A DNA stretch of 46,972 nucleotides from contig JAITLJ010000026.1 of assembly GCA_031277925.1 (NCBI GenBank), forward strand, positions 1-46,972, read 5' to 3'. This document shows, one piece after another, positions 29,123 to 38,615 of this stretch (position 1 is the stretch's first letter; each line of letters opens with the position of its first letter). Source of the DNA: Prevotellaceae bacterium. GTDB lineage: Bacteria > Bacteroidota > Bacteroidia > Bacteroidales > UBA932. The notes under the pieces are model-generated. The model did not search any database and was not told where the DNA came from. It saw only the letters and a program-made list of their open reading frames with translations. The position numbers and the translations under genes are program-made.

Positions 29123-30373
29123 TCACTTCGTTATAGCCTGTGCCATATCATTAAATAAATCGTCTGTTGATTCCAGTCCTGTTGATATTCGTATTGTATT
29201 TTGGCTTATATCCATGCTTTTGCGAATTTCTTCGGTAAATGTTCCGAAAATTGTACTTGCAGGATGAATTGCCAGGGTTTTATTGTCGAATAAATTTGTT
29301 GCGCGCCGTATCAATTTCAAACTGTCGATAAATTTGAATGCTGCTTCGCGCGAGGCAAGGTTAAACGTGAACATTGCGCCTGCATATTCGCCAAACTGGC
29401 GCAGGCTTACAGCATAATAAGGATGATTTGACAGCGAAGGATAATTTACAGACGATACATTCGGCAATTTGCTTATTCTTTCAGCAAGATTTTTACATGT
29501 TTTCACCGCACGTTCGTAGCGAACAGAAAGCGTTTCAAGCCCTAATGTTTGCATGTATGCAACTTGTGGAGTCATGCAGGCTCCAAAATTGCGATATATT
29601 TCCATACGCATTTTAGCCGAAAAAGCCGGCAGCCTGTTTTGATTTGTTAGATAATTCAGTTTTTTGGAATGTTGCCAGTCGAACGAATCGTAATCAATTA
29701 CTAATCCGCCCAAGGATGTGGCGCCGCCCGAAATGTATTTTGTTGATGAAACAACTTCAATATTAACGCCAAAATCGGCGGCATGAAAAGCAGTAAAGGG
29801 AATTATTGTAGTGTCGGCAATCAAAGGCACGCCATACTTTTTGCCAATATCCGAAAGCGCGCAAAGGTCGGCGATTTCCATTTGAGGATTTGTAATTATT
29901 TCGAGAAAGATAGCACAAGTATTTTTGTCTATTTTTGTTTTTACCTCATCGGAGTTTGTTAAATCGCAAAAGCGCGTTTCAACGCCGAAATCTTTCAAAG
30001 TAGAAGCAAAAAACGAATAGGTATTGCCGAATAAATGAGGCGAAGTCACAATATTGCTTCCGCTGTATGCAACAGTCATTAGCGTATTTGCTATTGCCGC
30101 CATGCCCGAATTGAACGACATAACTTCCGCTGCATTTGTTATCGTTTTCACTCTTTGTTCAAAATATTGAACGGTAGGATTGCTTATGCGCGAATATACA
30201 TGTTCGGGCGATTTTCCGGTAAATGCAAGTTCCATTTGCGCCGCTGTTTCAAAATCGTATGCAACGGCGTGATATATTGGCAAATTTAACGAATTGTATG
30301 CATCTTTTGCAGGATACGGCTCGTGAAGTAATTTTGTTTCGTTCGACAAACAGTCAGAATTTTCTTTTTCCAT
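29123..30373 (-). CDS. Cys/Met metabolism PLP-dependent enzyme (O-acetylhomoserine sulfhydrylase/cystathionine gamma-lyase-like)
   Basis: NLPIYHAVAYDFETAAQMELAFTGKSPEHVYSRISNPTVQYFEQRV, SSTKYISGGATSLGG; likely start MEKENSD (30373). Confidence 0.9.
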   Translation of the reverse strand: MEKENSDCLSNETKLLHEPYPAKDAYNSLNLPIYHAVAYDFETAAQMELAFTGKSPEHVYSRISNPTVQYFEQRVKTITNAAEVMSFNSGMAAIANTLMTVAYSGSNIVTSPHLFGNTYSFFASTLKDFGVETRFCDLTNSDEVKTKIDKNTCAIFLEIITNPQMEIADLCALSDIGKKYGVPLIADTTIIPFTAFHAADFGVNIEVVSSTKYISGGATSLGGLVIDYDSFDWQHSKKLNYLTNQNRLPAFSAKMRMEIYRNFGACMTPQVAYMQTLGLETLSVRYERAVKTCKNLAERISKLPNVSSVNYPSLSNHPYYAVSLRQFGEYAGAMFTFNLASREAAFKFIDSLKLIRRATNLFDNKTLAIHPASTIFGTFTEEIRKSMDISQNTIRISTGLESTDDLFNDMAQAITK

Positions 30374-30637
30374 TAATTTTATAATAAATTGAATTTTAAA
30401 AATGCCGTCAAAGGTAAATATAAATTTTTGTTTTCGATATATTTTTATTTGCAAAGGTTTCGTAAATATTACCAAATCCGAAAAAACAAAGTTGCTCTTT
30501 TATCGTCTTTTGTCTTGATACAAAATTGACAGAAAGAAATATCCGACCGAAAAATTTAATGTCTTATTGTTGTCTTTTTTTAATTCTTCATAAGGAACGA
30601 CTGAATAACTTTATTTACCGCTTATTTTTTCAGAATA

Positions 30638-31090
30638 TTAATAATTTCGTACAAAAAAAGATTGTTCTGTTATAGACATTGCTATCCGATACTGGCTTAA
30701 TCGCGCATTTCCACACAGTCCGTTGTTGTCAAGTTCAAAAATTCTGTCGCACTTGCTGCATTTTACTCTTAAAACAGCATTGTTTACTATCTGCAATTTT
30801 GTTAAATCTATCGGACAGGTTCCGGCATAAGCGGCGTAAAAGTCAGATGTCATCATTCGGCAAACAATTATTCCGTGATCGTTGTATCCGCAACTGTTCT
30901 CTCCGCCGTTGTGATGGCACGAAGCAGTAATGGCAACTCCTCCCGGCGATGTCAGTACTTTATTAAAGTCGGTAAGTGGAAAAACTTGAAAAGAAACCTT
31001 TTGATACGGAATATTATTTTCGTATTTGTCTCCGCTGCAAGACAAAAACAAAAATAAAAAAGTTAAAAAAAATATGTTTTTCATTCTCAT
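30638..31090 (-). CDS. Lipoprotein with degenerate Rieske-like fold (paired cysteines)
   Basis: Lipobox FLFLSC; YAGTCPIDL ... VKCSKCDRIFELDNNGLC. Confidence 0.6.
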   Translation of the reverse strand: MRMKNIFFLTFLFLFLSCSGDKYENNIPYQKVSFQVFPLTDFNKVLTSPGGVAITASCHHNGGENSCGYNDHGIIVCRMMTSDFYAAYAGTCPIDLTKLQIVNNAVLRVKCSKCDRIFELDNNGLCGNARLSQYRIAMSITEQSFFVRNY

Positions 31091-31146
31091 GTCAAAATAA
31101 ATTTATAATTTAGCGCCCTGATATCAATATTTAAAAAACAAAGATA

Positions 31147-31617
31147 ATGCAAAAAACACAAATACGGCTGACAATATTAATAATTTTTGCTCTGATAGCA
31201 ACATCATGCGCAAAAAGAATAACAACCTGTCCTATGGCATCGTGTTCTACGGAATCAAAGCCGGCTGTGCGTTCGCAAAAATCTAAGGTTGCAGCGTATT
31301 CGAGCGAAGCGACGCCAAAAGTCAGTCGCAAGCCATTAGTTTCGCAACAGCAGGATTCATATCAGTCAATCAATAATCGGTCGGAACTGAAAAAAGAACA
31401 GCGCATGCGCGAAAAAAACACCCGATACTGGACAAAACAGGAACAGAAAACAACAAAAGCAGAAACTAAACAGGCAAAAAAAGAAGAAAAAGAATATCAA
31501 AAATATCTGAAAAAAGAACGTAAACGCCATTTACAGTGGCAGGATGACGATGTACGAAAACGTATCAAGAAAAATGAAAAGATAGCCCAAAAAGCAATGA
31601 GAAAAAAAGCAAAATAA
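31147..31617 (+). CDS. Hypothetical lipoprotein, Lys/Arg/Glu-rich C-terminus
   Basis: Lipobox LIATSC; charged helical C-terminus. Confidence 0.6.
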   Translation: MQKTQIRLTILIIFALIATSCAKRITTCPMASCSTESKPAVRSQKSKVAAYSSEATPKVSRKPLVSQQQDSYQSINNRSELKKEQRMREKNTRYWTKQEQKTTKAETKQAKKEEKEYQKYLKKERKRHLQWQDDDVRKRIKKNEKIAQKAMRKKAK

Positions 31618-31620
31618 ATT

Positions 31621-32076
31621 ATGGACACAGATGATATTTTAAAATTACTGCTGATAGCATTGTTCCTGCTTCCCGGACTGCTTGGAAAAAGAAAGAAAAA
31701 AGAAGAAAACCAGCAATCATACGATACTGAACAGTATGAATACGAAGACCCGTTTAAAGATTTCAAAAACTTTGACGACGATGATTCTTTTTCGGAAAAA
31801 ACATTTGAAACACAGCAAATTCCAATCCCGATTCAGCTGCCGTCAATAGACGCAATTTCAGAAGAAGAAGGCACATCGGTTTTCACAAAAGAACAAATAG
31901 AAGCAGCGCTTGCATTAATAGCAAAACAGGAATCGCATAATGATGAAATATCGCAAAACGAAATAACAGACAAAGAAGATAATACAAAAATTAACAATGA
32001 TGAACTTTTAAGTAATTTTGATGCTCGACAGGCTTTTATTTATGCCGAAATCATTAATTCTAAACAGTTTATCTGA
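31621..32076 (+). CDS. Hypothetical protein, N-terminal hydrophobic segment and acidic tail
   Basis: 151 aa; ILKLLLIALFLLPGLLGKRKKKEE then acidic; 3 bp after previous gene. Confidence 0.6.
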   Translation: MDTDDILKLLLIALFLLPGLLGKRKKKEENQQSYDTEQYEYEDPFKDFKNFDDDDSFSEKTFETQQIPIPIQLPSIDAISEEEGTSVFTKEQIEAALALIAKQESHNDEISQNEITDKEDNTKINNDELLSNFDARQAFIYAEIINSKQFI

Positions 32077-32170
32077 TATTTATATTTTATTTAAATATTA
32101 ATTAAAACGTAACAGCAATTAAAAAATTTTTTATATTTGACAAAATAAATTATCTTTGTAAAAAAAACAT

Positions 32171-32199
32171 AGAGTTCCGAGTTGCTCGGGATTCTTTTT
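32171..32199 (+). terminator. Terminator-like hairpin in the greA leader
   Basis: GAGTTCCGAG-TTG-CTCGGGATTC then TTTTTT; 10 contiguous pairs including two G-T; starts shortly after TATCTTTG (32151-32158). Confidence 0.75.
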
Positions 32200-32226
32200 T
32201 ATTCATGTTTTTGAAAAATAAAATTT

Positions 32227-32700
32227 ATGGCAACTGTAAATTACGTAACAGAAAAAGGACTGCAACGCTTACGCAAAGAACTTGAACAATTAAAAAACGT
32301 TGAACGTCCTAAAATATCGCAGCAAATAGCCGAAGCGCGCGACAAAGGCGACCTTTCGGAAAATGCAGAATACGATGCGGCAAAAGAAGCCCAAGGGCTT
32401 TTAGAACTTCGCATCTCGAATCTCGAAACTGTAATTGCAAAATCGCGGATTATCGACGAGTCGAAAATTAATATTTCGCAAGTGCAGATTATGACAAAAG
32501 TAAAACTCGAAAACCTTGCAACACACAGCATAATGGAATATACGCTTGTTGCCGAATCGGAAGCAAACATAAAAGAAGGCAAACTTTCGATAGGTACGCC
32601 AATAGCAAAATCGCTGCTCGGCAAGAAAATTAACGATGTGGTAGAAGTAAAGGTTCCATCAGGCATTGTAAAATTTAAAATTTTAAATATATCACGATAA
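32227..32700 (+). CDS. greA: Transcription elongation factor GreA
   Basis: 157 aa; YVTEKGLQRLRKELEQLKNVERPKISQQIAEARDKGDLSENAEYDAAKEAQG. Confidence 0.97.
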   Translation: MATVNYVTEKGLQRLRKELEQLKNVERPKISQQIAEARDKGDLSENAEYDAAKEAQGLLELRISNLETVIAKSRIIDESKINISQVQIMTKVKLENLATHSIMEYTLVAESEANIKEGKLSIGTPIAKSLLGKKINDVVEVKVPSGIVKFKILNISR

Positions 32701-32713
32701 AATCAATAATTTT

Positions 32714-33109
32714 ATGGCAAGTATTTTTACAAAAATAATAAACGGAGAAATACCTTCGTACAAAATTGCCGAAGATGAAAATCATTACGCTTTTTTGGAT
32801 ATAAATCCTCTCGCAAAAGCGCACGCATTAGTCGTTCCCAAAAAAGAAAACGACTACATTTTCGATATCGACGATGCCGCACTTGGCGAATTTGTAATTT
32901 TTGCAAAACGAGTAGCCATGGCGATTGAAAAAAGCGTTGATTGTAAACGCATTGGCATTGCTGTTATCGGACTCGAAGTTCCGCATGCGCACATTCATCT
33001 TGTTCCTCTGAACAACGAATCGGATATTGACTTTAAAAAAGCCAAATTGCAACTGTCGCCCGAAGAATTTCAGCAAATAGCCGAAAAAATAAGAAAAAAT
33101 TTTATTTAG
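32714..33109 (+). CDS. HIT family protein
   Basis: 131 aa; IFTKIINGEIPSYKIAEDE, VPHAHIHLVPL. Confidence 0.95.
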   Translation: MASIFTKIINGEIPSYKIAEDENHYAFLDINPLAKAHALVVPKKENDYIFDIDDAALGEFVIFAKRVAMAIEKSVDCKRIGIAVIGLEVPHAHIHLVPLNNESDIDFKKAKLQLSPEEFQQIAEKIRKNFI

Positions 33110-33213
33110 TCGTCCCTTACTAAAAAAAGACAATAATAAGACATTGAAATTTTTGGATAATTATTTCTTTCTGTTAATTTGCATCAAAGCAAAAGAAGAT
33201 AAAGAAAAAAAGT

Positions 33214-33332
33214 TCTTATTTTGCTGAATTTTTGCCTGTATCTATATAAAACACGGTATTTTTATTCGATATTTTACGCCAATAAATATTAATAATGAAC
33301 AGTTGCAATACTTATTAAGGAACGACTGTTTA
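33214..33332 (+). repeat. Dispersed intergenic repeat family B, copy 2
   Basis: Aligns to 27150-27262; ends AAGGAACGACTGTTTA. Confidence 0.85.
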
Positions 33333-33540
33333 AATTTTTATTTGCGTGTGTGTTTAATTTCAAATTTTTCACTTAAATTTGCATAAAATTATTATCACGG
33401 TTAAACGATTTTAAATATACAGTATTTTTATTATAAAATCTTTAATGTTGTGTAAATGTAAATTTATATGCAATAATTTTAAAAAGCATAAAATGACAGA
33501 CATAATTATTTAATACTAAATAACTAAAAAACAAAATTAT

Positions 33541-34818
33541 ATGGCAATAATTGATTTAGTCAGATGGTCGCCTCAAGGGAACAAAACGATTTATGCCTAT
33601 CGTTTCCCCGAAACTAATCTTAGTACTTACACACAACTTATTGTGCAGGAATCGCAAGAGGCGGTTTTATTTTCAAAAGGGCAAATTGTTGGCAAATTCG
33701 GTCCGGGCAAACACACGCTCAACACCGAAAACCTGCCGATACTTCGCAATCTTTTCGGTATTCCTTTCGGCGGAAAAAATCCTTTTACGGCGGAAGTATG
33801 GTTTATAAACAAAATCCAAACTTTCAGTATTGATTGGGCTGTGAGCAAAATGCCGATTCACGACCCCGACTACAATACACAGTTGCCGCTCGTGGCAGGC
33901 GGTCGTTACGGACTGAAAGTGAATGACGCCGAAAAGTTTTTAATCAAAGCGGTCGGCACAAAAACAGAATTTACGCAGGACGATTTGACGGAACAGTTTT
34001 TTGGCGAATTTTCTACAAAAACCAAGTCGCAAATTGCTCAATATGTGATAAAACACCGAGTAGGCTTTAAATATATTTCCGCTGTTTTAGACGAATTGTC
34101 GGAATATCTGAAAAGTGCGTTAAATCCGTTTTGGGACAATCTCGGTTTGGAATTATTGCAATTCAGCATTACGGCAATTGATATTGATAAATCGACGCCC
34201 GAAGGACAGCGAGTAGCAGAAGCAATTGCACAGCAAAGCGCCATGTCGATTACCGGACACACTTGGCAACAGGAAAAAATGTTTGATGTTGCAAATAATG
34301 CAGTTGATGGTTTTGGAAGCGGTAATGGCGGACTTATCGGAGGCTTGATTGCAATGAATATGATGGGCGGAATGGGCGGAAACTCAGGCGTTGGCGGCGG
34401 AATGATGAATCCGCAGTACAACCAGCCGACTTTCGAAGGACAGCAACAGAATATTCAGGGCGGACAGCAACAGGGACAGCAGCAACAAATTCGCGAAGTA
34501 TATTGTTCTAACTGTGCAAAGAAATTTCCAAACAATCACAAATTTTGTCCGCATTGCGGCGACCCTTACAATCCCTGTCCAAAATGCGGAACAGACAATC
34601 AGCAAAACGCAAAACGCTGCGTAAGTTGCGGAACGGTTTTGACAGGCGGCGGCGAAGCAGGCAATTTTTGCCCGAATTGCAATGTGCCGCTGGCGGCAGG
34701 CGCAACTTTCTGTGGAAATTGCGGTAATAAAGTTTCGTCGGGCGACTCTTGCAGCCGTTGCGGAACGCAGCTTGCGCCAAACATTAAATTTTGTCCAAAA
34801 TGTGGAAATAAACGATAA
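33541..34818 (+). CDS. SPFH domain protein with four C-terminal zinc ribbons
   Basis: 425 aa; SPFH/band 7-type N-terminal region, Gly/Gln-rich linker, eight CxxC motifs. Confidence 0.9.
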   Translation: MAIIDLVRWSPQGNKTIYAYRFPETNLSTYTQLIVQESQEAVLFSKGQIVGKFGPGKHTLNTENLPILRNLFGIPFGGKNPFTAEVWFINKIQTFSIDWAVSKMPIHDPDYNTQLPLVAGGRYGLKVNDAEKFLIKAVGTKTEFTQDDLTEQFFGEFSTKTKSQIAQYVIKHRVGFKYISAVLDELSEYLKSALNPFWDNLGLELLQFSITAIDIDKSTPEGQRVAEAIAQQSAMSITGHTWQQEKMFDVANNAVDGFGSGNGGLIGGLIAMNMMGGMGGNSGVGGGMMNPQYNQPTFEGQQQNIQGGQQQGQQQQIREVYCSNCAKKFPNNHKFCPHCGDPYNPCPKCGTDNQQNAKRCVSCGTVLTGGGEAGNFCPNCNVPLAAGATFCGNCGNKVSSGDSCSRCGTQLAPNIKFCPKCGNKR

Positions 34819-34836
34819 TCTTTAATTTTAAAAATT

Positions 34837-35535
34837 ATGAATACGAAAAACATATTCTCGTGGCTGCTGCTACTTTTTGGCGAAGCAATTATTATTGTGG
34901 GCTTTGTTCTTTTCAGAGGAAATACGCCCGACGATATTTTGGTTTTGAATATTGTTGTCAGTTCGCTTGTTTATGGTCTGTTTTTCTGCAATTTCCGCGC
35001 TCCGTGGATTGACTTGAAAGACAAATCGCAAAAACAAATCGGCGCTATCGGTATCACCTGGTTTGCAATATGGTTTTACGCCATTGCAGCGATAGCCGTA
35101 ATGTTTGCGGCAAATTTTCCTTTTACCGTTCAACTGCTAATCCATTGCGGATTACTGTTTTTATTGCTGTTGTGGCTTTCATTTTCACGCCATTCTGCCA
35201 ACAAGGTCGCAGAAATTTATCAAGAACAAACCGTCAGTCGCAACGGCATTTTAGAAATGAAAAAGGCAATGCTTGCATTGAAAGATAAAATTAGCGAAAC
35301 AGCAGAGCTGCCCGACAGTTTTATTCAACGAGTAAATTCGCTCGAAGAAAATTTGCGTTTTATTTCGCCAACCGAAAACGCTGAAGCGCACGACATGGAA
35401 AATTCATTTGTAAAAACGATAGAATCAATTCGTTTTGCCTTACAGAATTATTCGCTTAATGCAGAACAGATTGAAAATAATCTTAAAAAATGCGAGCGGC
35501 TTTATCAAAACAGAAAAAATATTTATTCAACATAA
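34837..35535 (+). CDS. Membrane protein (about 4 TM) with C-terminal helical region
   Basis: 232 aa; hydrophobic N-terminal half, coiled-coil-like C-terminal half. Confidence 0.75.
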   Translation: MNTKNIFSWLLLLFGEAIIIVGFVLFRGNTPDDILVLNIVVSSLVYGLFFCNFRAPWIDLKDKSQKQIGAIGITWFAIWFYAIAAIAVMFAANFPFTVQLLIHCGLLFLLLLWLSFSRHSANKVAEIYQEQTVSRNGILEMKKAMLALKDKISETAELPDSFIQRVNSLEENLRFISPTENAEAHDMENSFVKTIESIRFALQNYSLNAEQIENNLKKCERLYQNRKNIYST

Positions 35536-35569
35536 GAATTATAAACATAGGTAACAGTTCAATATTGAC

Positions 35570-36403
35570 ATGATGACAAGAAAAACAGTTTTAATTATTT
35601 CTGCGGCTTTGCTATTGTTCTGTTGTACTAATGCAACTACAAACAAGGAAACAAATATGAAACAAAACGACACAACTGTCACAAACAATGTAAAAAAGGA
35701 AGCAGGTGTTTTGCATGTGGATAAACAATCTAAAAATAAGCAAGATTCTGCCAAACAGATTGTTTCTACTCCCGATAAAGATTATTTGACAGGCAGGATC
35801 AGTTTTTCCAAAGACAGTCGTTTTGTAAAAATAGATCCCAAACATTGCAATGGCAGAACTGTATACGTAAGAACCGAAGTCGCCGAAGCATTTGAAGACA
35901 TGCGTAAGAATGCGTTGAAAGACAGTATTGTTTTGTTTGTTTTGTCCGGTGCAAGAACTTTTGAACAGCAAAAAAACATTTGGGAACGCAAATGGAAAAT
36001 ATATCAAAATCTCGAACCCCAAGCAAGAGCTTTAAAAATACTTGCATTCAGTTCAATGCCCATGAGTTCGCGTCATCATTGGGGTACCGATATTGATATG
36101 AACAGTTTGGAAAACAGTTATTTCGAAAAAGGGAAAGGGCTTAAAATCTATCAATGGCTTACTGAACATGCACTCAAGTATGGTTTTTGTCAAGTTTATA
36201 ACAATAAAAACATTAACAACAGGACAGGTTATGAAATGGAAAAATGGCACTGGAGCTATTTACCAATCTCGCACTCATTGTTGGAACAATATAATAATAC
36301 CATACAAATCAGTGATTTCAAAGGTTTTTCGGGCTGCGAAACAGCAGAAGAAGTAAAAATTATTGACGACTACGTGAATGGTATCAATAGCGAATGTAAA
36401 TAA
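35570..36403 (+). CDS. M15 family (VanY/D-alanyl-D-alanine carboxypeptidase-like) lipoprotein
   Basis: 277 aa; lipobox LLLFCC; SSRHHWGTDIDMN and WHWSYLP zinc-site motifs. Confidence 0.9.
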   Translation: MMTRKTVLIISAALLLFCCTNATTNKETNMKQNDTTVTNNVKKEAGVLHVDKQSKNKQDSAKQIVSTPDKDYLTGRISFSKDSRFVKIDPKHCNGRTVYVRTEVAEAFEDMRKNALKDSIVLFVLSGARTFEQQKNIWERKWKIYQNLEPQARALKILAFSSMPMSSRHHWGTDIDMNSLENSYFEKGKGLKIYQWLTEHALKYGFCQVYNNKNINNRTGYEMEKWHWSYLPISHSLLEQYNNTIQISDFKGFSGCETAEEVKIIDDYVNGINSECK

Positions 36404-36429
36404 TAATATCAACTAATAAAACACAAAAA

Positions 36430-38604
36430 ATGGCAGGTAAAATTTTCCCCGAATCAAGTAATATCTATCAAGATCAGGCAAAGATATTATTCAATTATTA
36501 CAGCCATGCGGCTGAAAAAATCGTTGCCGAAGAGGAACGAATAGAAAAAGAGATTGCAATTCTCGAAGAAGAAAAAGCACAACGCAACAAAGACATATCC
36601 AAGCTTTGGGTGTGGTTGCTCACAATCATTCTGTTTTTCGTCTATTTTATCAAAAAAAGCGGATTAGAAAAACAAATCGCAGAAATAGACAGCCGAATTG
36701 CAGAATTTCGCAAGCAACATGCAGAAATTTTCCGCGACTACAAAGTTACCAAACTTGGTGTTGCTTATGTGCCTGTTGCCGACCAAATCAAGTACGAAGA
36801 CAAAAGTTTCATTGTCGATTACACGGGCAAAGTGCCTGAATCGGAGGTAACGCTGCAACTTTCGCGGCAAAACGATTTGCTGATTGACACAATTTCCAAT
36901 TTGGAAAGTTTGTCGAACGAAGCCCCAATCGTTGAAAGTTCCAACGACACCGAAACGATTGAAACAGACGAGTATTCTACTTCCATTCAAGAAATCAATC
37001 AGCACGATTATTTTGGAAAATTGGAACGCTCGTTACGCACTATTTCCTACTGTATGGACGACCTTGATACTACTTCGGTTTCGTTGCCGTTGGTTGCCGA
37101 CAAAAGCGAATATCTGAATTATCTGAATGAATTCGCCACAACCGAAGTGCCTGAAAATGCGCCGATTATTTCTGTTTTTGATAAAGAAAAATATGCAGAC
37201 AGCGTAAATAAATTTCAGGAACTCAATAAACTGAAAGATTCATTATCGAGCAAAACAGAGCAGTTTGAAGATGTTTTAAAAGGCTTAATGGTAACAATGG
37301 CAAATTCGGTTCAGGCAATTTCGGCATTAAAAATCGCCTCGACCGATAAGGTTATTTTTGAATCAAACAAAGCGCTTTATCAAATCTTGAAATCGCCTTA
37401 CAATCACTATTCTCCGCAGTTGGAACACGAAGAGATAGAGCGTATCCGTCAAGAAAAATTTGATTACAGCGAGTCCGTTCAAGGTTACGAGCCGTTCCAA
37501 CTTAAACCAAGTTCAAAAGTAAAATACAATCTCACTTCAGGTTTATGGACAGCGGAAGACGGCAGCGTTACCAATTTTCCGTTTGGCGTACACCAGATTT
37601 ACGAGGAAATTGTTGCTCCGGTAGTTCAGAATTTGATGAATGAAAACCGCATTGAACGCTTGAAAATTTACAATCATATAAAAGACCAAAAGATAGATTA
37701 TCTCAATAAATGGCATCAAGATACCGACAGTTTCTATCGTGCAAACCGTGCGGAAAGTGTCGATATTATCAATTTGATGCAGGCAAGTTTGCGTGAATAT
37801 GTGGCGGCGTACAACACGCTTGTTTCGCTGCAAAAAACCGAAGACAGTATGGTGCAGTCGGGCGGCTCGCTTGATGCAACAGTCGTAGAAATTACCGACA
37901 ATTCAGCCGAAACGCTTGCCGCATTTGAAATGCAATCGCAAGAGTTCCAAAGAGTGCAGTCCGATTTTGAAAATTATATGGAACGCCTCAAAGAAGATAT
38001 TGATTTGAAAGCGGAAAAATTTGGACATATCGAATATTACGATGCAAAACTGCGCGATGGAAATGCCAACGAGTTGGCTGTTGCCGCCAATGAAATTCAC
38101 GATTTGGACACTCGCCGCAAACCGCTTGCAACCGTCAATCCTCTTTTTGCAAAGCAGTCGGAACTTCCGCCTGCGCCGCAGGTAGAAGATATTACTTTTG
38201 AACATATTTCGCTAAATCTACCGAATATTGCTAAAAATGCTTTGGAAGAATTGAACAGCGAAAATCAAGAAACTGCGGAAACTGAATTTTCTGAAAATAC
38301 TGTTGAAAACGAAGTCGAAGAAGAACAAATCGTTGAAAATGAAAATTCAGAAAACGAATTAGTAGAAGAAGTCGTTGAAGAAACCTTTATCCCCGAAGTC
38401 CCGAATGTCCTAACCGAAGGCGCAGAAACTTCTGAAGAAGAGGATTACATTTATGATGAAGATGAATTGCAGGAATTGGAAGACGAAGATTTGCTTGATA
38501 TTGCGAACGAACTCGGTATTGAGTTTGAAGCCGAAAGCATAGAACGCGAAGAAATTATTGCTGCAATTCTTGAAACGCAGGACGAATACCGTGATAACGA
38601 ATAA
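36430..38604 (+). CDS. Large membrane-anchored coiled-coil protein with acidic tail and C-terminal SAP/Rho-N-like motif
   Basis: 724 aa; TM KLWVWLLTIILFFVYFIKK, extended helices, tail DEDELQELEDEDLLDIANELGIEFEAESIEREEIIAAILETQ. Confidence 0.75.
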   Translation: MAGKIFPESSNIYQDQAKILFNYYSHAAEKIVAEEERIEKEIAILEEEKAQRNKDISKLWVWLLTIILFFVYFIKKSGLEKQIAEIDSRIAEFRKQHAEIFRDYKVTKLGVAYVPVADQIKYEDKSFIVDYTGKVPESEVTLQLSRQNDLLIDTISNLESLSNEAPIVESSNDTETIETDEYSTSIQEINQHDYFGKLERSLRTISYCMDDLDTTSVSLPLVADKSEYLNYLNEFATTEVPENAPIISVFDKEKYADSVNKFQELNKLKDSLSSKTEQFEDVLKGLMVTMANSVQAISALKIASTDKVIFESNKALYQILKSPYNHYSPQLEHEEIERIRQEKFDYSESVQGYEPFQLKPSSKVKYNLTSGLWTAEDGSVTNFPFGVHQIYEEIVAPVVQNLMNENRIERLKIYNHIKDQKIDYLNKWHQDTDSFYRANRAESVDIINLMQASLREYVAAYNTLVSLQKTEDSMVQSGGSLDATVVEITDNSAETLAAFEMQSQEFQRVQSDFENYMERLKEDIDLKAEKFGHIEYYDAKLRDGNANELAVAANEIHDLDTRRKPLATVNPLFAKQSELPPAPQVEDITFEHISLNLPNIAKNALEELNSENQETAETEFSENTVENEVEEEQIVENENSENELVEEVVEETFIPEVPNVLTEGAETSEEEDYIYDEDELQELEDEDLLDIANELGIEFEAESIEREEIIAAILETQDEYRDNE

Positions 38605-38615
38605 AAACGCAAATT

